Origin: Symsagittifera roscoffensis
Lineage: Eukaryota; Xenacoelomorpha; Acoela; Convolutidae
Assembly (NCBI RefSeq): GCF_963678635.1
Contig: NC_087067.1
Coordinates: 808,001-872,000 of the forward strand
Length of the DNA stretch: 64,000 nt
Reading direction: 5' to 3'
Shown: piece by piece, positions 46,457 to 55,805 of the stretch
Numbering within the stretch: the stretch's first letter is position 1
Layout: the number at the start of each line of letters is the position of its first letter
The notes under the pieces: model-generated
The model's database searches: none
Told to the model about the DNA's origin: nothing
The model's input: only the letters and a program-made list of their open reading frames with translations
Made by a program: the position numbers and the translations under genes

Positions 46457-47446
46457 TTACTGTCTGGGAGAGTTGTTGAGTTGTACTCTGCCCGTATCGT
46501 CAATCGTTCCATAGGGTGCAGTCACCCCGGAACCTGGTGCATTCTTGTTAGCGACCAATCGTCCAGCTGTCTCTATCAGTTTTCTCACTGTCTGTTCTAC
46601 GACGGGATCACCCAAGGTGTCACTAGGATCCGGGATTGTTACTCGGTTCGTCTCTGCTGGAAGCCGTGTCTCCGTTGTTTGACTCATTTCTCGAGGTGTC
46701 AAGAGCTCCATCGGGGACTGCCCACGAGGAATATCCCTTGCAGGTATCACTTTCTCCACGGCCGTTGTCAACGCCACCTGCTCCGATCGCTCTTTGTATT
46801 CCTGCCTTAAGCGTTCGATCTCTTGACCCTGTTTTTTGTTGCAGTCTTCAAACAACTTTCTCCACATGTCCCGGTCTTCCTCCATCGCCAGCATGGTCTT
46901 CGTCATATCGTCTAACTCCTTCTTCGTACTTCTCAGCTGATCGTTCATCTCGTCCAGATCTTGTATGGTTTGGTTCGTCTGAACCTTCTGTGTTACTTTC
47001 GCCCTTTTTGGTGGCACATCTGCTCTCAGTGGTGAACCAGACGAGGTCGCCTCGCTGTTCATCTCCCGATGCATTCTCGTCAGCCCAGGTTTAGGCTTAG
47101 AGGGCATTGGCATCTCACCTGGTTGGTAAGTCCTAGAACTTCCCAATCCAGGCTCATTCGCCAAGTCACTCCCTGAGAGAGCCCCGTTTCTCCACCTCAT
47201 CACTCTCATGTTCGGGCGGTCTAGTACTCCTCTTTCTCCATATGCTGCCATCAACAGGACTTCCGTGGGGCGGTCCCCACGGTTGTCGTGCCCCAAGATG
47301 TTGATCAGGGCGGTCAGCAACATGACCACCTCTGGGTCCTCCAGAGCGAAGTCTCGTTCGATCAGCCGACGATAGATCGCATCTACCATCGGTCCTACAT
47401 ATGCCTCTGCCAGGTCCATCAATTCATCCAGGTTGAAGTTGTCCAT
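46457..47446 (-). CDS. Element C ORF2 N-terminal part (329 aa): conserved domain and coiled coil
   Basis: ATG at 47446. The first ~115 residues match the N-terminal domain of A/B ORF2 (IYRRL, EVLLMAAYGERG, NEPGL, PGEMP). A coiled coil follows (QDLDEMNDQLRSTKKELDDM ...), ending with a Gln/Asn-rich tail. Stop TAA at 46459-46457, while the SGNH ORF starts 12 nt further in the -1 frame. In B both are one frame, so this is either a one-base deletion or a frameshift/reinitiation arrangement; I see no canonical slippery heptamer. Confidence 0.75.
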   Translation of the reverse strand: MDNFNLDELMDLAEAYVGPMVDAIYRRLIERDFALEDPEVVMLLTALINILGHDNRGDRPTEVLLMAAYGERGVLDRPNMRVMRWRNGALSGSDLANEPGLGSSRTYQPGEMPMPSKPKPGLTRMHREMNSEATSSGSPLRADVPPKRAKVTQKVQTNQTIQDLDEMNDQLRSTKKELDDMTKTMLAMEEDRDMWRKLFEDCNKKQGQEIERLRQEYKERSEQVALTTAVEKVIPARDIPRGQSPMELLTPREMSQTTETRLPAETNRVTIPDPSDTLGDPVVEQTVRKLIETAGRLVANKNAPGSGVTAPYGTIDDTGRVQLNNSPRQ

Positions 47447-47846
47447 TCTATTCTTTCCAAGTTTGATTTGATTTCGATTTCAAGTTTTGACTCAAATGAG
47501 CAATTAAATGATCAATCAGGATCTAGAAAAGGAATCACGACTGTCACACCTGTCAGTTTCACCTTAACATATATCGTTAAAATCTGCTTAAAACAGTTCA
47601 GATAAAAAGATATTTATCCTAAAATTTATTAAAATCAATTGGTTTCTAAAATTTTGGAATTCGACCTAAGATTGGACAGTCCAAACTTTGGATCTATTCC
47701 CAAAATCGTCATTTGGTTGTTCATGGTCACTAACCCCTACTTACCCATGATCTTAATAACCTAACACATAACATAACATAACATAACACACATATCACAT
47801 ATTACATGCAACTTGGTCTTTGGCCTAACACTCTTTCGCACATCAC
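47447..47846 (-). other. Element C spacer between pol and ORF2
   Basis: 400 bp of AT-rich DNA without a gene. Minus strand has AAATTTTAG-type sites that could be splice acceptors, but not the exact TTTTCAG block of A and B, and no 21-bp repeats. Contains a short ACATA-repeat (ACATAACATAACATAACACA) near 47765-47790. Confidence 0.5.
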
Positions 47847-50800
47847 TCAGCCTATACTTAAATAATATTTCTTATGTAGATATACTTGTATGTTCGTATC
47901 AGAGAATATCACGTGTACAAGCGCATACAATTCCCGAGGATGCAGTCTTCCTCTATTTGGATCGTACACTGGAAGCGAAAGCTCCTTCACGTCCATTTCC
48001 ACAAGGAAGTCCCTCAGCCTCGTCAAAGACAAGACTAGGTTTTCTGGGTCCACGTGCTGCTTCTCCGTCGCCCTCGTTACCAAGAAGCACAAGTACTTTC
48101 CCGGTATCTGCGACACCGCCGGAGGTAAGGCTGCTACGCCCCCTATCCCTGGTCTTTGCTTCCAAAGGAATTCCACGTTTTTGTATTCCCTCTTAAAATC
48201 TGCCGCTAGCGCTGTCCTAAAACTCATGTCTGCGGTGATTGCTATCGCACATGTTCTGTTTGTGAGTATGAAATCACTGTCTGTTAGTATTATGTTACTG
48301 GAATATTCATTTGGTAAATTAAAATATGACTCAACTACCCTGCCTATGTCAGGTTTCTTAGGTTCTTCGCCTGTTTCTGCTTCTAAGTCTCCTGTTTCTC
48401 TTGCTATTCTCAATTTTTTTATTATCAAGTTTTCAGTGTGGGTAAGTCCTACCCCCACTCCCCGGACAAAAATATCCATCGGCGTCCCCGTCGATCGCAT
48501 ACCGGGTATTAAGTCAAGGTTAGAAGCTGGAATGAGAAGTTGTCCTTCCTGGGCAGCCCAGGAAGGATCATCTCGTTCGGTCTTAATGTATTTCGCGCTT
48601 TCGCGATCTACGTCTTGAATCGTAACGTTGGTCTCTTTAGGGTCTGATGTCATTTCGTTCAGCCACTCTAAGACGCGCAGGTTTGTCAGGTCTTGTTCAT
48701 TTGACTGCTGTTGCTCATCGTCGAATTCTACTTCGGGTTTCGACGAGTCGTCAACCCACTCACCGTTGTGATCATCGACTATGTCAATGTCTTGTGACAC
48801 GGTAATTTCCTCTAAACCCACTACTTCCTCCACTATTTTCTTTAGATCTATCCTATCCACTACAAAGTCGTCACCGTAAGGATTGTATTTCTTTCTTGGT
48901 CTCGTCCCGTCCTTCTGACGAGTCTGCATCGTGAACGGAAGGTCCGGTTCGAAGTTCTTGGGAACCTCTGTCTGTTCGGGATCCTGCCAATCTTCCTCTG
49001 CGTAGGGTAAGGTTTCATCGTCCGCTTCGATCTGTTCGTTTGGATCCAGGTCCAATGGTGTATCCGTACCTTCCTCTACGACTTCGTTTCCATCGTTCTT
49101 CTCCCTGGTGCCTTTTTCATTGACCTCACAAGCAGGATCCATCATTAGATAATCCCCTTCTTCCATGTCTGCAGGTATACACCAGTCTTCTGTCGACGGA
49201 TTGTGTGGCTTGATGTTCTCGTAGTGGGCGGCTCGGCCAGTACTCAGTCTATAAAAGCGTCCCTCCTGGTGCACCTCCGTAATCATGAAGGGTCCCCTCC
49301 ATTTCTTTAGAAGTTTCTTTGTCCCTTTCGGTGGTATAACGTTCTGAAATACCCATACGTAGTCTCCCACCGAGTGAGCCTTTGCACCAGCTGCTTTCTT
49401 GTCGAATCTTTTCCTCTGCCTTGCCTGTGCCTGCTGAGTGTTTCGTCTACACAAATCGTTCAACTCCTGTTGGCGTTTGATCACATCCCTCACGTAGACC
49501 TGTGGGGACGTTTTCTTTCCCTCATATTCTGGGTAGAAGAATGTCAAGAGTAAAGACTTCTCGTGTCCCGTCAGCATCATGTGTGGACTAACTCCAGTTG
49601 TGGAGTGTTGCGTGCTATTATAAGCTCCCATCACCTGTGGTAGGTATCTGTCCCAATCGGTCATGTACCTGGAACAATATACCCTCAGCATCGACACTAA
49701 CGTCCTATTCTGTCTTTCCACTAAGCCATTCGTCTGAGGGTGGTATGTCGTGGAGTGAGCCTGAGCGACTTGTGACCGTCTCATAAGCTCTTTCGTAAGC
49801 TCGCCTACGAAAGCCGTTCCATTGTCCGATTGAAACGTCATTGGACAACCATGTCTTGCTATCCACGTATTGATCAGGTGGTCGCATGTCTCTTCCGCCG
49901 AGGCAGTTATGCAGGGCACGGCCTCTGCATACTTCGTGAAGTGATCTATCATGACCAAGACTTGGTTGTAACCGCTGTCTGTCATGCATATCTTCTGGTG
50001 ATCTATCTGCACCACCTCGTTGAATTCAGACGACTCAATCGATTGTAAAGGAAATCGCAACTTCCTAGGATCCTTGACGTGTTGGCATGACAGACATGCT
50101 GTCACCCATTTCTCGCATGCCTTTTTCATCCCAGGCCACTCAAAGCGCTTCAGGATCCTCTGATACACTTTGTCGATCCCTTGATGGCCCATCTGATCAT
50201 GCGACCTGAATAATAGTTCTGTCTGATAGAGTTGCGGCAATACTATCGCGTTATATTTGTATAAGACCTTGTCTTCTTCTCTTCTCCTGCAAGCCACGAT
50301 CCCGTCCTTGTTCAGATATAATCTCCCCTCCTTCTGCATGAAGTATTGTCTCAGGATCCTATAGCTGTCTTCTTCCAGGTCACCTTTGTCAGGTGCACCG
50401 TTTTCTATCCACCTTTTTAGGTTGCTTGTCATGCGATCATTTCTCTGCGCCCTTAGAAGGTCCGAGAGTCTGTATCTCGCCTTCAAGTACGTCTTCATGA
50501 CTCTCATCTGACTATTCAGCTCGTTGGGCTGATGTGTGTCTTCTTCCATCTTAACGCACCAAATCTTCACCAACGGTTGTGTTTCTTGCTGAAACGGCTG
50601 AAGATCAGTCCTGACTACCTCTTTCTGCGGCAACAGGCTTATCGAACGTTTCGATACTGCTATTGTTTCTAAGTCATCCGCTGCGTTGTCAAAGACTCTT
50701 TCGCTTGGTATTAGGTAGCGATCACTGTCAGGATCCTGGTACACTTCTCTGTCCAGGTCCTTTGCCCGAGTTTCCACTAGTAGCGTGTGTATCGCTAGTT

Positions 50801-53800
50801 CTGACAGTTCGGATCCCGAACTCGAGTTCCTGTCTGAAAAGGTGTCCATTCCTGCGTTTCGGGAATCATCATCCGTCGAAGAGGTTGTGCTGGAGACTGC
50901 ACGCTCCTCCAGATCATGTCTGTGCTTTCTTCGCATCCATCTGAACTCCCCGGACAAAACCTTGTTCTCTCGGTCCTGTTTCTCATCAGGAATTTTCTCG
51001 TCTATCTCGGACTCCCCGGACAAATTTCCTTGTCCCGGGTGTTGATCTTGTGATCGCTGGTTCTTCTCATCATCCTTCTCCCCGGACGAATAGTCTTGCA
51101 GCAGATTTTGTTCTACAACTTCACCCTCTTTATCCCGGTCTACAAAGGTGACGGTTTTCTTTCGCTTGCTGCTCCCCTGTTCTTTCTGTCCGTAAGAAGT
51201 ACTTGTTAAAATCTCCTGGGGTATTGAAGATACTAGTTGCTGAACTATTGTCCTACAATCCCTTTCGTTCTCTTCGTGCTGTCGTCTGGACGGCATGATC
51301 TTGACCTTCTCACTGACTGTTAGCGATGTCACTGCTGCTGTCCACTCGGGGTTGTCTCTGGTCACTTCTCTTTCTAACAATCCACCCAGCATCCGCATCA
51401 CTTGGGGTGTGACTTGCACCGTTTTATCCAATAATGAGAGGCTGTTTATATTCATGCGAGAGAGTTCTTGCTGGACCAGGTTCGAACGCAGCAACAAATC
51501 CAAGGGGACCGGGTCCTCCCTTGACAGGATCTTTATCTCGGCTGCTTTCTCTACAGGTAACTCAGGATGCCCTGGAATTGGATGTCCAGACTTATCCAAC
51601 CATCTCGTTAAGGGAAGCGCTTCATAAGTTTCTTTGTCCAAAAACGAGAATCCCTCCTTTACTTCCGCCTGATTGGCCTGCTTCTGCTCCAATCTTTCAT
51701 AGAACTCAGTTTTCTTACTGAGGCTGTCAGCATTCTGGTGTTTATCACGCATCCTATGTTCGATTATCATATGGTAGCCATCCAGTCTTACTATCCATCT
51801 ACCAATATAACTCTGATCCATCGAGTAGGTCTTCAACCAGGATAACGCTCTGTTGTCTACGCGTAACTTGAAGGGAGCGCTCCCCAAGTATGCACGGTAC
51901 TTCTCCACGAAGGTGACTACTGCAAACATTTCTGCTTTTGGTGCGCCATATTTCATCTCTGTGTCACTCAAGACTTTGCTGCCGTATGCAATGGGACGGA
52001 GAACTGTTCTTCCGTTCCATTCTTGCTCTTGATGCAGTATTCCTGAGATGGCCACCGCCGATGCGTCTGTGTCGAGAACATACATGCCCTTTTCTGTAGG
52101 CATGCCCAGCACTGGCGCTTCGCACAGTTCCCGCTTTATGTTCTCGAAGGCAACTTGTGCCTCATCGTTCCATTCGAACTTCTTCCCTTTGTTGCGCATC
52201 AGCTTCTGCATCGGATACACCTTGTCCGCATATCCTTTAATGAATTCACGGTAGTAATTGGCAAACCCTAGGAAGCTCATGAGCTGTGTGTCCGTTCTAG
52301 GAGCTTTCCATGTCAGCACAGCCTCTACTGCTTCTGGATCTGGCCTCACACCATGCCTGTCCACCATTCTTCCCAGGTACTTGATCGAATCCCTAAGGAT
52401 TTCACATTTCGATGGTTTGCATTTCAAGCCTGCTCTTTTCATAGATCCGAAGACCTCATCGAGCCGATCAATGTGATCCTCCAGGGTCGGTGTCGCAATG
52501 ACTACATCATCCACGTAGCACATCAAGAGATTCCCGTACTTTTTGGTCACTCCTGTCAAAGCCTGAGCCATCAGCCTTTGAAAAGTTGCTGTTGCATTGC
52601 ACAAGCCGAAGGGCATCCTTTTCCACTGGTACAACCCCAATTCGCACGCGAATCCGGTTTTCTCTCTGTCCTTCTTTCGCAGAGGAACCTGCCAGAAGGC
52701 AGAACCCAAGTCCAATGTGGTGAAGAACTTTGCATCACCAAGTTTGGATAGGCTCTCGTCTATTCGCGGTATCGGGTACGCATCTTTAATCGTTACCGCG
52801 TTCAAGTAACGAAAGTCGCAACAAAATCTAAGCTGCCCCCCTTTCTTTTTCGCCATGACTACCCCGCAAGCCCACGGCGATTTCGAGGGTTCTATCATGT
52901 CGTATTCAAGCAACATTTCTATTTCCGCTCGGCACGCTTCCGATTTATGTGGCGTCATTCGCCTTGCGCCTTCCCTATGGGGAACGGCGCCCTCTTCTAG
53001 TTCGATTTCGTGTTCGACGAAATTACAGCAACCGATGTCCGCCTTATGTTTTGAAAATATTTCGGCGTTCCGATCTAGGAGGTCCCGCAATTTTTCGAAA
53101 TCTCCCTCACCTATTTTTCCCTTCAAATGTTCTATCTCTGGCAAAACCGGTTTGTCAGATTCTAGTTCGTATGACGAGGGGCGTTCCGAAAAATTCGAGC
53201 AGCTTGATAAGCCGTCGTCCGTTTCGGATTTCATTGAAAACAATTTATGAATAGATTTTAATTCATTAATTCTCTTTAAGATTTTATCTTTATTTGCATG
53301 ACAAGGACAGTCTTTCACATTATGTTTCTTCAAGTTTTGTGTCTCCTCATAGTCGGTCCTCATCGGCAAAGCGTAGCCAAGCTTCTTTCCACGCTGGATT
53401 GAAACCGTGGTGTCCAGTGTGTTCAACAACACACTGACACACAGTCCGTTTCGCGTTACCGAGAAGCTCCGGCCTAAAATCACCGAACTCTGACTATTTG
53501 GATTCGGTACTAAGCAAACCTGTTTGCTATCACTTAACGAATTTAAATTTCTCTTTCTAAAAATTGCTACTACAGCTTGTCCTGGTTGTAACTTTACTTT
53601 TCTATCCAAAAAAACTGGTACCTTATTTTCATCTGTTATTATCCTATTAATTGGTCTCTTAACATACTTTCGGTCTGGGTTTCTAATCCGTATTAGACCG
53701 TTGTTCAAGTCAATCATCACGTCAAAATTCCTGACAAAATCTCTGCCCAAGATGAATTGGTCGGCGTCGTCCAGATTCTCTACCACCAGGAAGCTCATCC

Positions 53801-55805
53801 AAAGGTCTCGTCCTCCCATGTGAAGGACCGTTATCGGTGTTCTTCCGGCTACGTAGATGGCTCCTCGATTTGCGGCGGCCAGTCGGAGATTCGTTGGAAT
53901 CAGATCTTCCCGCGTGAAGCCCATTCTTTCCCAAGTTTTTATCGGCATCACACTCACTACCGCTCCTGTAACCAGAAGCCCTGTGACTCCGATTTTTGTT
54001 CCGTTGGTGTCGAGCAGGTGTGCTGTCACATCTGCTTCATATCCAATGTGTACCGCGTCTTGTTCCATCATGGCGTCATGGCCTATCCTGCGGACTTTGA
54101 GTTCCTCTTCACCCAAATAGATCTGCCCTATTTGGTCATCATCTGTTGTTACATAAGTCCTGGTGTAGATACTGATCCCATCCACGTTCAGCATCACTTG
54201 ATACGGCCCATAGACTTCTAGGTAGCGTCCATGAAGTTTCTTCATGCGAGGGCCACCCGTGGTTAGTAGTGCCCTCACAGCCCTCGACTCGGTGCGTGGC
54301 TCCATCTGCCTCAGATAGTCTGCATATGTGTCCAAATGCATCAAAGTGAACTCAGACGGTTCACTCAGATTTCTGATTACCTGATGCCCTGCCACCGAGA
54401 TTATCGACTGTATTTTACTTCCTTGCGGTGCCATGCCGAACCTCTGACCAGAGATAACATTAAGTTTCATGCTCAAGCTGCTTGGTGCTTTTGCCTCTTC
54501 AACTTCCGTTGCTTCAAAGGCGTTCAGTTGCTCCTGTAATTTTTCATTCTTCAGCTCGAGTTTCACCTTTTGCTCAATCTCTTTCGTCACTAGTTCCTGC
54601 TGTACTCTATTTATAGCATCCCTCGCAGCTGACCTATAATCGATTTTGAAGTCATCGGCCGCAGTTGCTGGTTCCGGTTTACGTGCTTCCTCTGTTACCG
54701 CTTGCATCTTCTTTGCCACCAGCTCTTGAGGTTTATCCTTTCTGCGTGCCTCCGCTTCGCTCAAAAGTCGAGCCTTGCTGGCTTTCACTCCTGACAAAGC
54801 TTCTTCATGTCTTGGATGCTTGATGTCTGCCACTGCATCCCAGAATTGCGGACAATCTGATTTAAAATGACCTTCCAAGTTACAAAAGAAACACCTCGGG
54901 CCGAATTTCGCAATTACTCCTCTCATGAAATCCTCCTGGTCCAACTCTGACGCATCTTCGTCCTCGAGGCTAAAGCCTATTGCTTTCATGCCTTGCTTGT
55001 AAGCTGGGCATGCTGACACATGATGGTCTGTTGAACTGCAATTAGCACAAGAGCGTCTCTTGTCCATATCATCCCTCGGTTTGTACCAATTGTTCCCTTG
55101 GTTTGCTGGTCCGTTGTTAAAATTGCCATAATTGTTCTTGTAATATCCAGATCTCGAAGGAGGTTTCAACAAAAGATACTCTTTTGATTTGAGCCTCAAC
55201 TCCTCCGGTGTTGGCGCATTAGTTGATAGTGGTGTGTAATGCGTTGCTAGCAACGTACGAAGTTCATCATTTTTCACACCATCGATGAATTTTGAGGCTA
55301 CGGCCAGGTTCATCCTTCGGTTTGACTCATCCGGTTGGCTGCGTCTTCTCAGCATTTCCAAATCATCGAGAAACTTGTCTATTGTTTCATCTTCTCGTTG
55401 CCTCCGTTTCTCGAAGCGCATCATCGCCTGGTGCCCCTGCACCCCTGATCCGAAACGGTTTAACAAGATTTCGAAGATTTTCTCAGCAGTGTCACGTTGA
55501 TACTGTTTCTTGGCCATGACACAGTTCAGGGCTGTCCCTTCTAAGTTGCTGGTGAGCGCGCTGCATTCCTGTCTCTCCGACAAGTCCTCTTCCTCGAAAT
55601 GCAGCTTCATTACCTCTATCCAGGTATCAATACAGCCATCAGATTCGTCTTTGTAGCATCTTGGTTTCTTAAAGACTCTTCTGGACTTCTCACTGCGTTC
55701 ATTGGTTCTTGATAACCTCGTCAGGAATGTCTCTAAAGACCTGTTCAGGGGTTCAAATGCTGTGGCCATTGCCGTAGCATCCCTTGAGTGCCCGCTTGAG
55801 TGTCC
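47847..55805 (-). CDS. Element C pol: capsid, NC, protease (Asp to Val), RT, RNase H, integrase, macro-like domain (2640 aa from ATG 55769)
   Basis: Longest intact frame of the window; open from 55805, first ATG at 55769. Order: capsid (DESDGCIDTWIEVMKLH), CCHC knuckles (C241-C254, and from about C293), degenerate protease-like lobe (HLDTYADYL, about 480), retropepsin with V600 where A and B have the catalytic Asp (GLLVTGAVVSV), RT with YVDD at Y1085, RNase H (LDTDASAVAISG), spacer, HHCC integrase with D/D/E all present (QIDHQKICM, QSDNGTAFVG, NGLVERQNR), GPF/Y module, acidic linker with YNPYGDDFVVDRI, and a macro-like domain in the last ~160 residues (DFILTNRTCAIAITADMSF, LCFLVTR, LSLPVYDPNRGRL, VIFSDTNIQVYLH). 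Gag N-terminus is in the +1 frame relative to it. The protease should be inactive unless supplied in trans. Confidence 0.9.
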   Translation of the reverse strand, partial: GHSSGHSRDATAMATAFEPLNRSLETFLTRLSRTNERSEKSRRVFKKPRCYKDESDGCIDTWIEVMKLHFEEEDLSERQECSALTSNLEGTALNCVMAKKQYQRDTAEKIFEILLNRFGSGVQGHQAMMRFEKRRQREDETIDKFLDDLEMLRRRSQPDESNRRMNLAVASKFIDGVKNDELRTLLATHYTPLSTNAPTPEELRLKSKEYLLLKPPSRSGYYKNNYGNFNNGPANQGNNWYKPRDDMDKRRSCANCSSTDHHVSACPAYKQGMKAIGFSLEDEDASELDQEDFMRGVIAKFGPRCFFCNLEGHFKSDCPQFWDAVADIKHPRHEEALSGVKASKARLLSEAEARRKDKPQELVAKKMQAVTEEARKPEPATAADDFKIDYRSAARDAINRVQQELVTKEIEQKVKLELKNEKLQEQLNAFEATEVEEAKAPSSLSMKLNVISGQRFGMAPQGSKIQSIISVAGHQVIRNLSEPSEFTLMHLDTYADYLRQMEPRTESRAVRALLTTGGPRMKKLHGRYLEVYGPYQVMLNVDGISIYTRTYVTTDDDQIGQIYLGEEELKVRRIGHDAMMEQDAVHIGYEADVTAHLLDTNGTKIGVTGLLVTGAVVSVMPIKTWERMGFTREDLIPTNLRLAAANRGAIYVAGRTPITVLHMGGRDLWMSFLVVENLDDADQFILGRDFVRNFDVMIDLNNGLIRIRNPDRKYVKRPINRIITDENKVPVFLDRKVKLQPGQAVVAIFRKRNLNSLSDSKQVCLVPNPNSQSSVILGRSFSVTRNGLCVSVLLNTLDTTVSIQRGKKLGYALPMRTDYEETQNLKKHNVKDCPCHANKDKILKRINELKSIHKLFSMKSETDDGLSSCSNFSERPSSYELESDKPVLPEIEHLKGKIGEGDFEKLRDLLDRNAEIFSKHKADIGCCNFVEHEIELEEGAVPHREGARRMTPHKSEACRAEIEMLLEYDMIEPSKSPWACGVVMAKKKGGQLRFCCDFRYLNAVTIKDAYPIPRIDESLSKLGDAKFFTTLDLGSAFWQVPLRKKDREKTGFACELGLYQWKRMPFGLCNATATFQRLMAQALTGVTKKYGNLLMCYVDDVVIATPTLEDHIDRLDEVFGSMKRAGLKCKPSKCEILRDSIKYLGRMVDRHGVRPDPEAVEAVLTWKAPRTDTQLMSFLGFANYYREFIKGYADKVYPMQKLMRNKGKKFEWNDEAQVAFENIKRELCEAPVLGMPTEKGMYVLDTDASAVAISGILHQEQEWNGRTVLRPIAYGSKVLSDTEMKYGAPKAEMFAVVTFVEKYRAYLGSAPFKLRVDNRALSWLKTYSMDQSYIGRWIVRLDGYHMIIEHRMRDKHQNADSLSKKTEFYERLEQKQANQAEVKEGFSFLDKETYEALPLTRWLDKSGHPIPGHPELPVEKAAEIKILSREDPVPLDLLLRSNLVQQELSRMNINSLSLLDKTVQVTPQVMRMLGGLLEREVTRDNPEWTAAVTSLTVSEKVKIMPSRRQHEENERDCRTIVQQLVSSIPQEILTSTSYGQKEQGSSKRKKTVTFVDRDKEGEVVEQNLLQDYSSGEKDDEKNQRSQDQHPGQGNLSGESEIDEKIPDEKQDRENKVLSGEFRWMRRKHRHDLEERAVSSTTSSTDDDSRNAGMDTFSDRNSSSGSELSELAIHTLLVETRAKDLDREVYQDPDSDRYLIPSERVFDNAADDLETIAVSKRSISLLPQKEVVRTDLQPFQQETQPLVKIWCVKMEEDTHQPNELNSQMRVMKTYLKARYRLSDLLRAQRNDRMTSNLKRWIENGAPDKGDLEEDSYRILRQYFMQKEGRLYLNKDGIVACRRREEDKVLYKYNAIVLPQLYQTELLFRSHDQMGHQGIDKVYQRILKRFEWPGMKKACEKWVTACLSCQHVKDPRKLRFPLQSIESSEFNEVVQIDHQKICMTDSGYNQVLVMIDHFTKYAEAVPCITASAEETCDHLINTWIARHGCPMTFQSDNGTAFVGELTKELMRRSQVAQAHSTTYHPQTNGLVERQNRTLVSMLRVYCSRYMTDWDRYLPQVMGAYNSTQHSTTGVSPHMMLTGHEKSLLLTFFYPEYEGKKTSPQVYVRDVIKRQQELNDLCRRNTQQAQARQRKRFDKKAAGAKAHSVGDYVWVFQNVIPPKGTKKLLKKWRGPFMITEVHQEGRFYRLSTGRAAHYENIKPHNPSTEDWCIPADMEEGDYLMMDPACEVNEKGTREKNDGNEVVEEGTDTPLDLDPNEQIEADDETLPYAEEDWQDPEQTEVPKNFEPDLPFTMQTRQKDGTRPRKKYNPYGDDFVVDRIDLKKIVEEVVGLEEITVSQDIDIVDDHNGEWVDDSSKPEVEFDDEQQQSNEQDLTNLRVLEWLNEMTSDPKETNVTIQDVDRESAKYIKTERDDPSWAAQEGQLLIPASNLDLIPGMRSTGTPMDIFVRGVGVGLTHTENLIIKKLRIARETGDLEAETGEEPKKPDIGRVVESYFNLPNEYSSNIILTDSDFILTNRTCAIAITADMSFRTALAADFKREYKNVEFLWKQRPGIGGVAALPPAVSQIPGKYLCFLVTRATEKQHVDPENLVLSLTRLRDFLVEMDVKELSLPVYDPNRGRLHPRELYALVHVIFSDTNIQVYLHKKYYLSIG
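48438..48467 (-). other. Internal PPT-like tract near the 3' end of pol (element C)
   Basis: Minus strand GTCCGGGGAGTGGGGGTAGG within a block identical in A (3570-3602) and B (25468-25499). Same core as the 3' PPT. Coded in the frame VRGVGVGLTHT, not the SGE frame used by the spacer copies. Confidence 0.6.
50946..51087 (-). other. Three internal copies of the PPT core in the RNase H-integrase spacer (element C)
   Basis: Minus-strand GTCCGGGGAG at 50955-50946, 51021-51012 and 51087-51078, coding LSGE or SSGE. They are spaced 66 bp apart. Element B has two and A one (5941-5950) in the same spacer. Confidence 0.55.

Noticed and set aside
55745-55805. Programmed -1 frameshift at a canonical slippery site
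   Set aside because: No X-XXY-YYZ heptamer in the 61-nt overlap; kept only as an open question.
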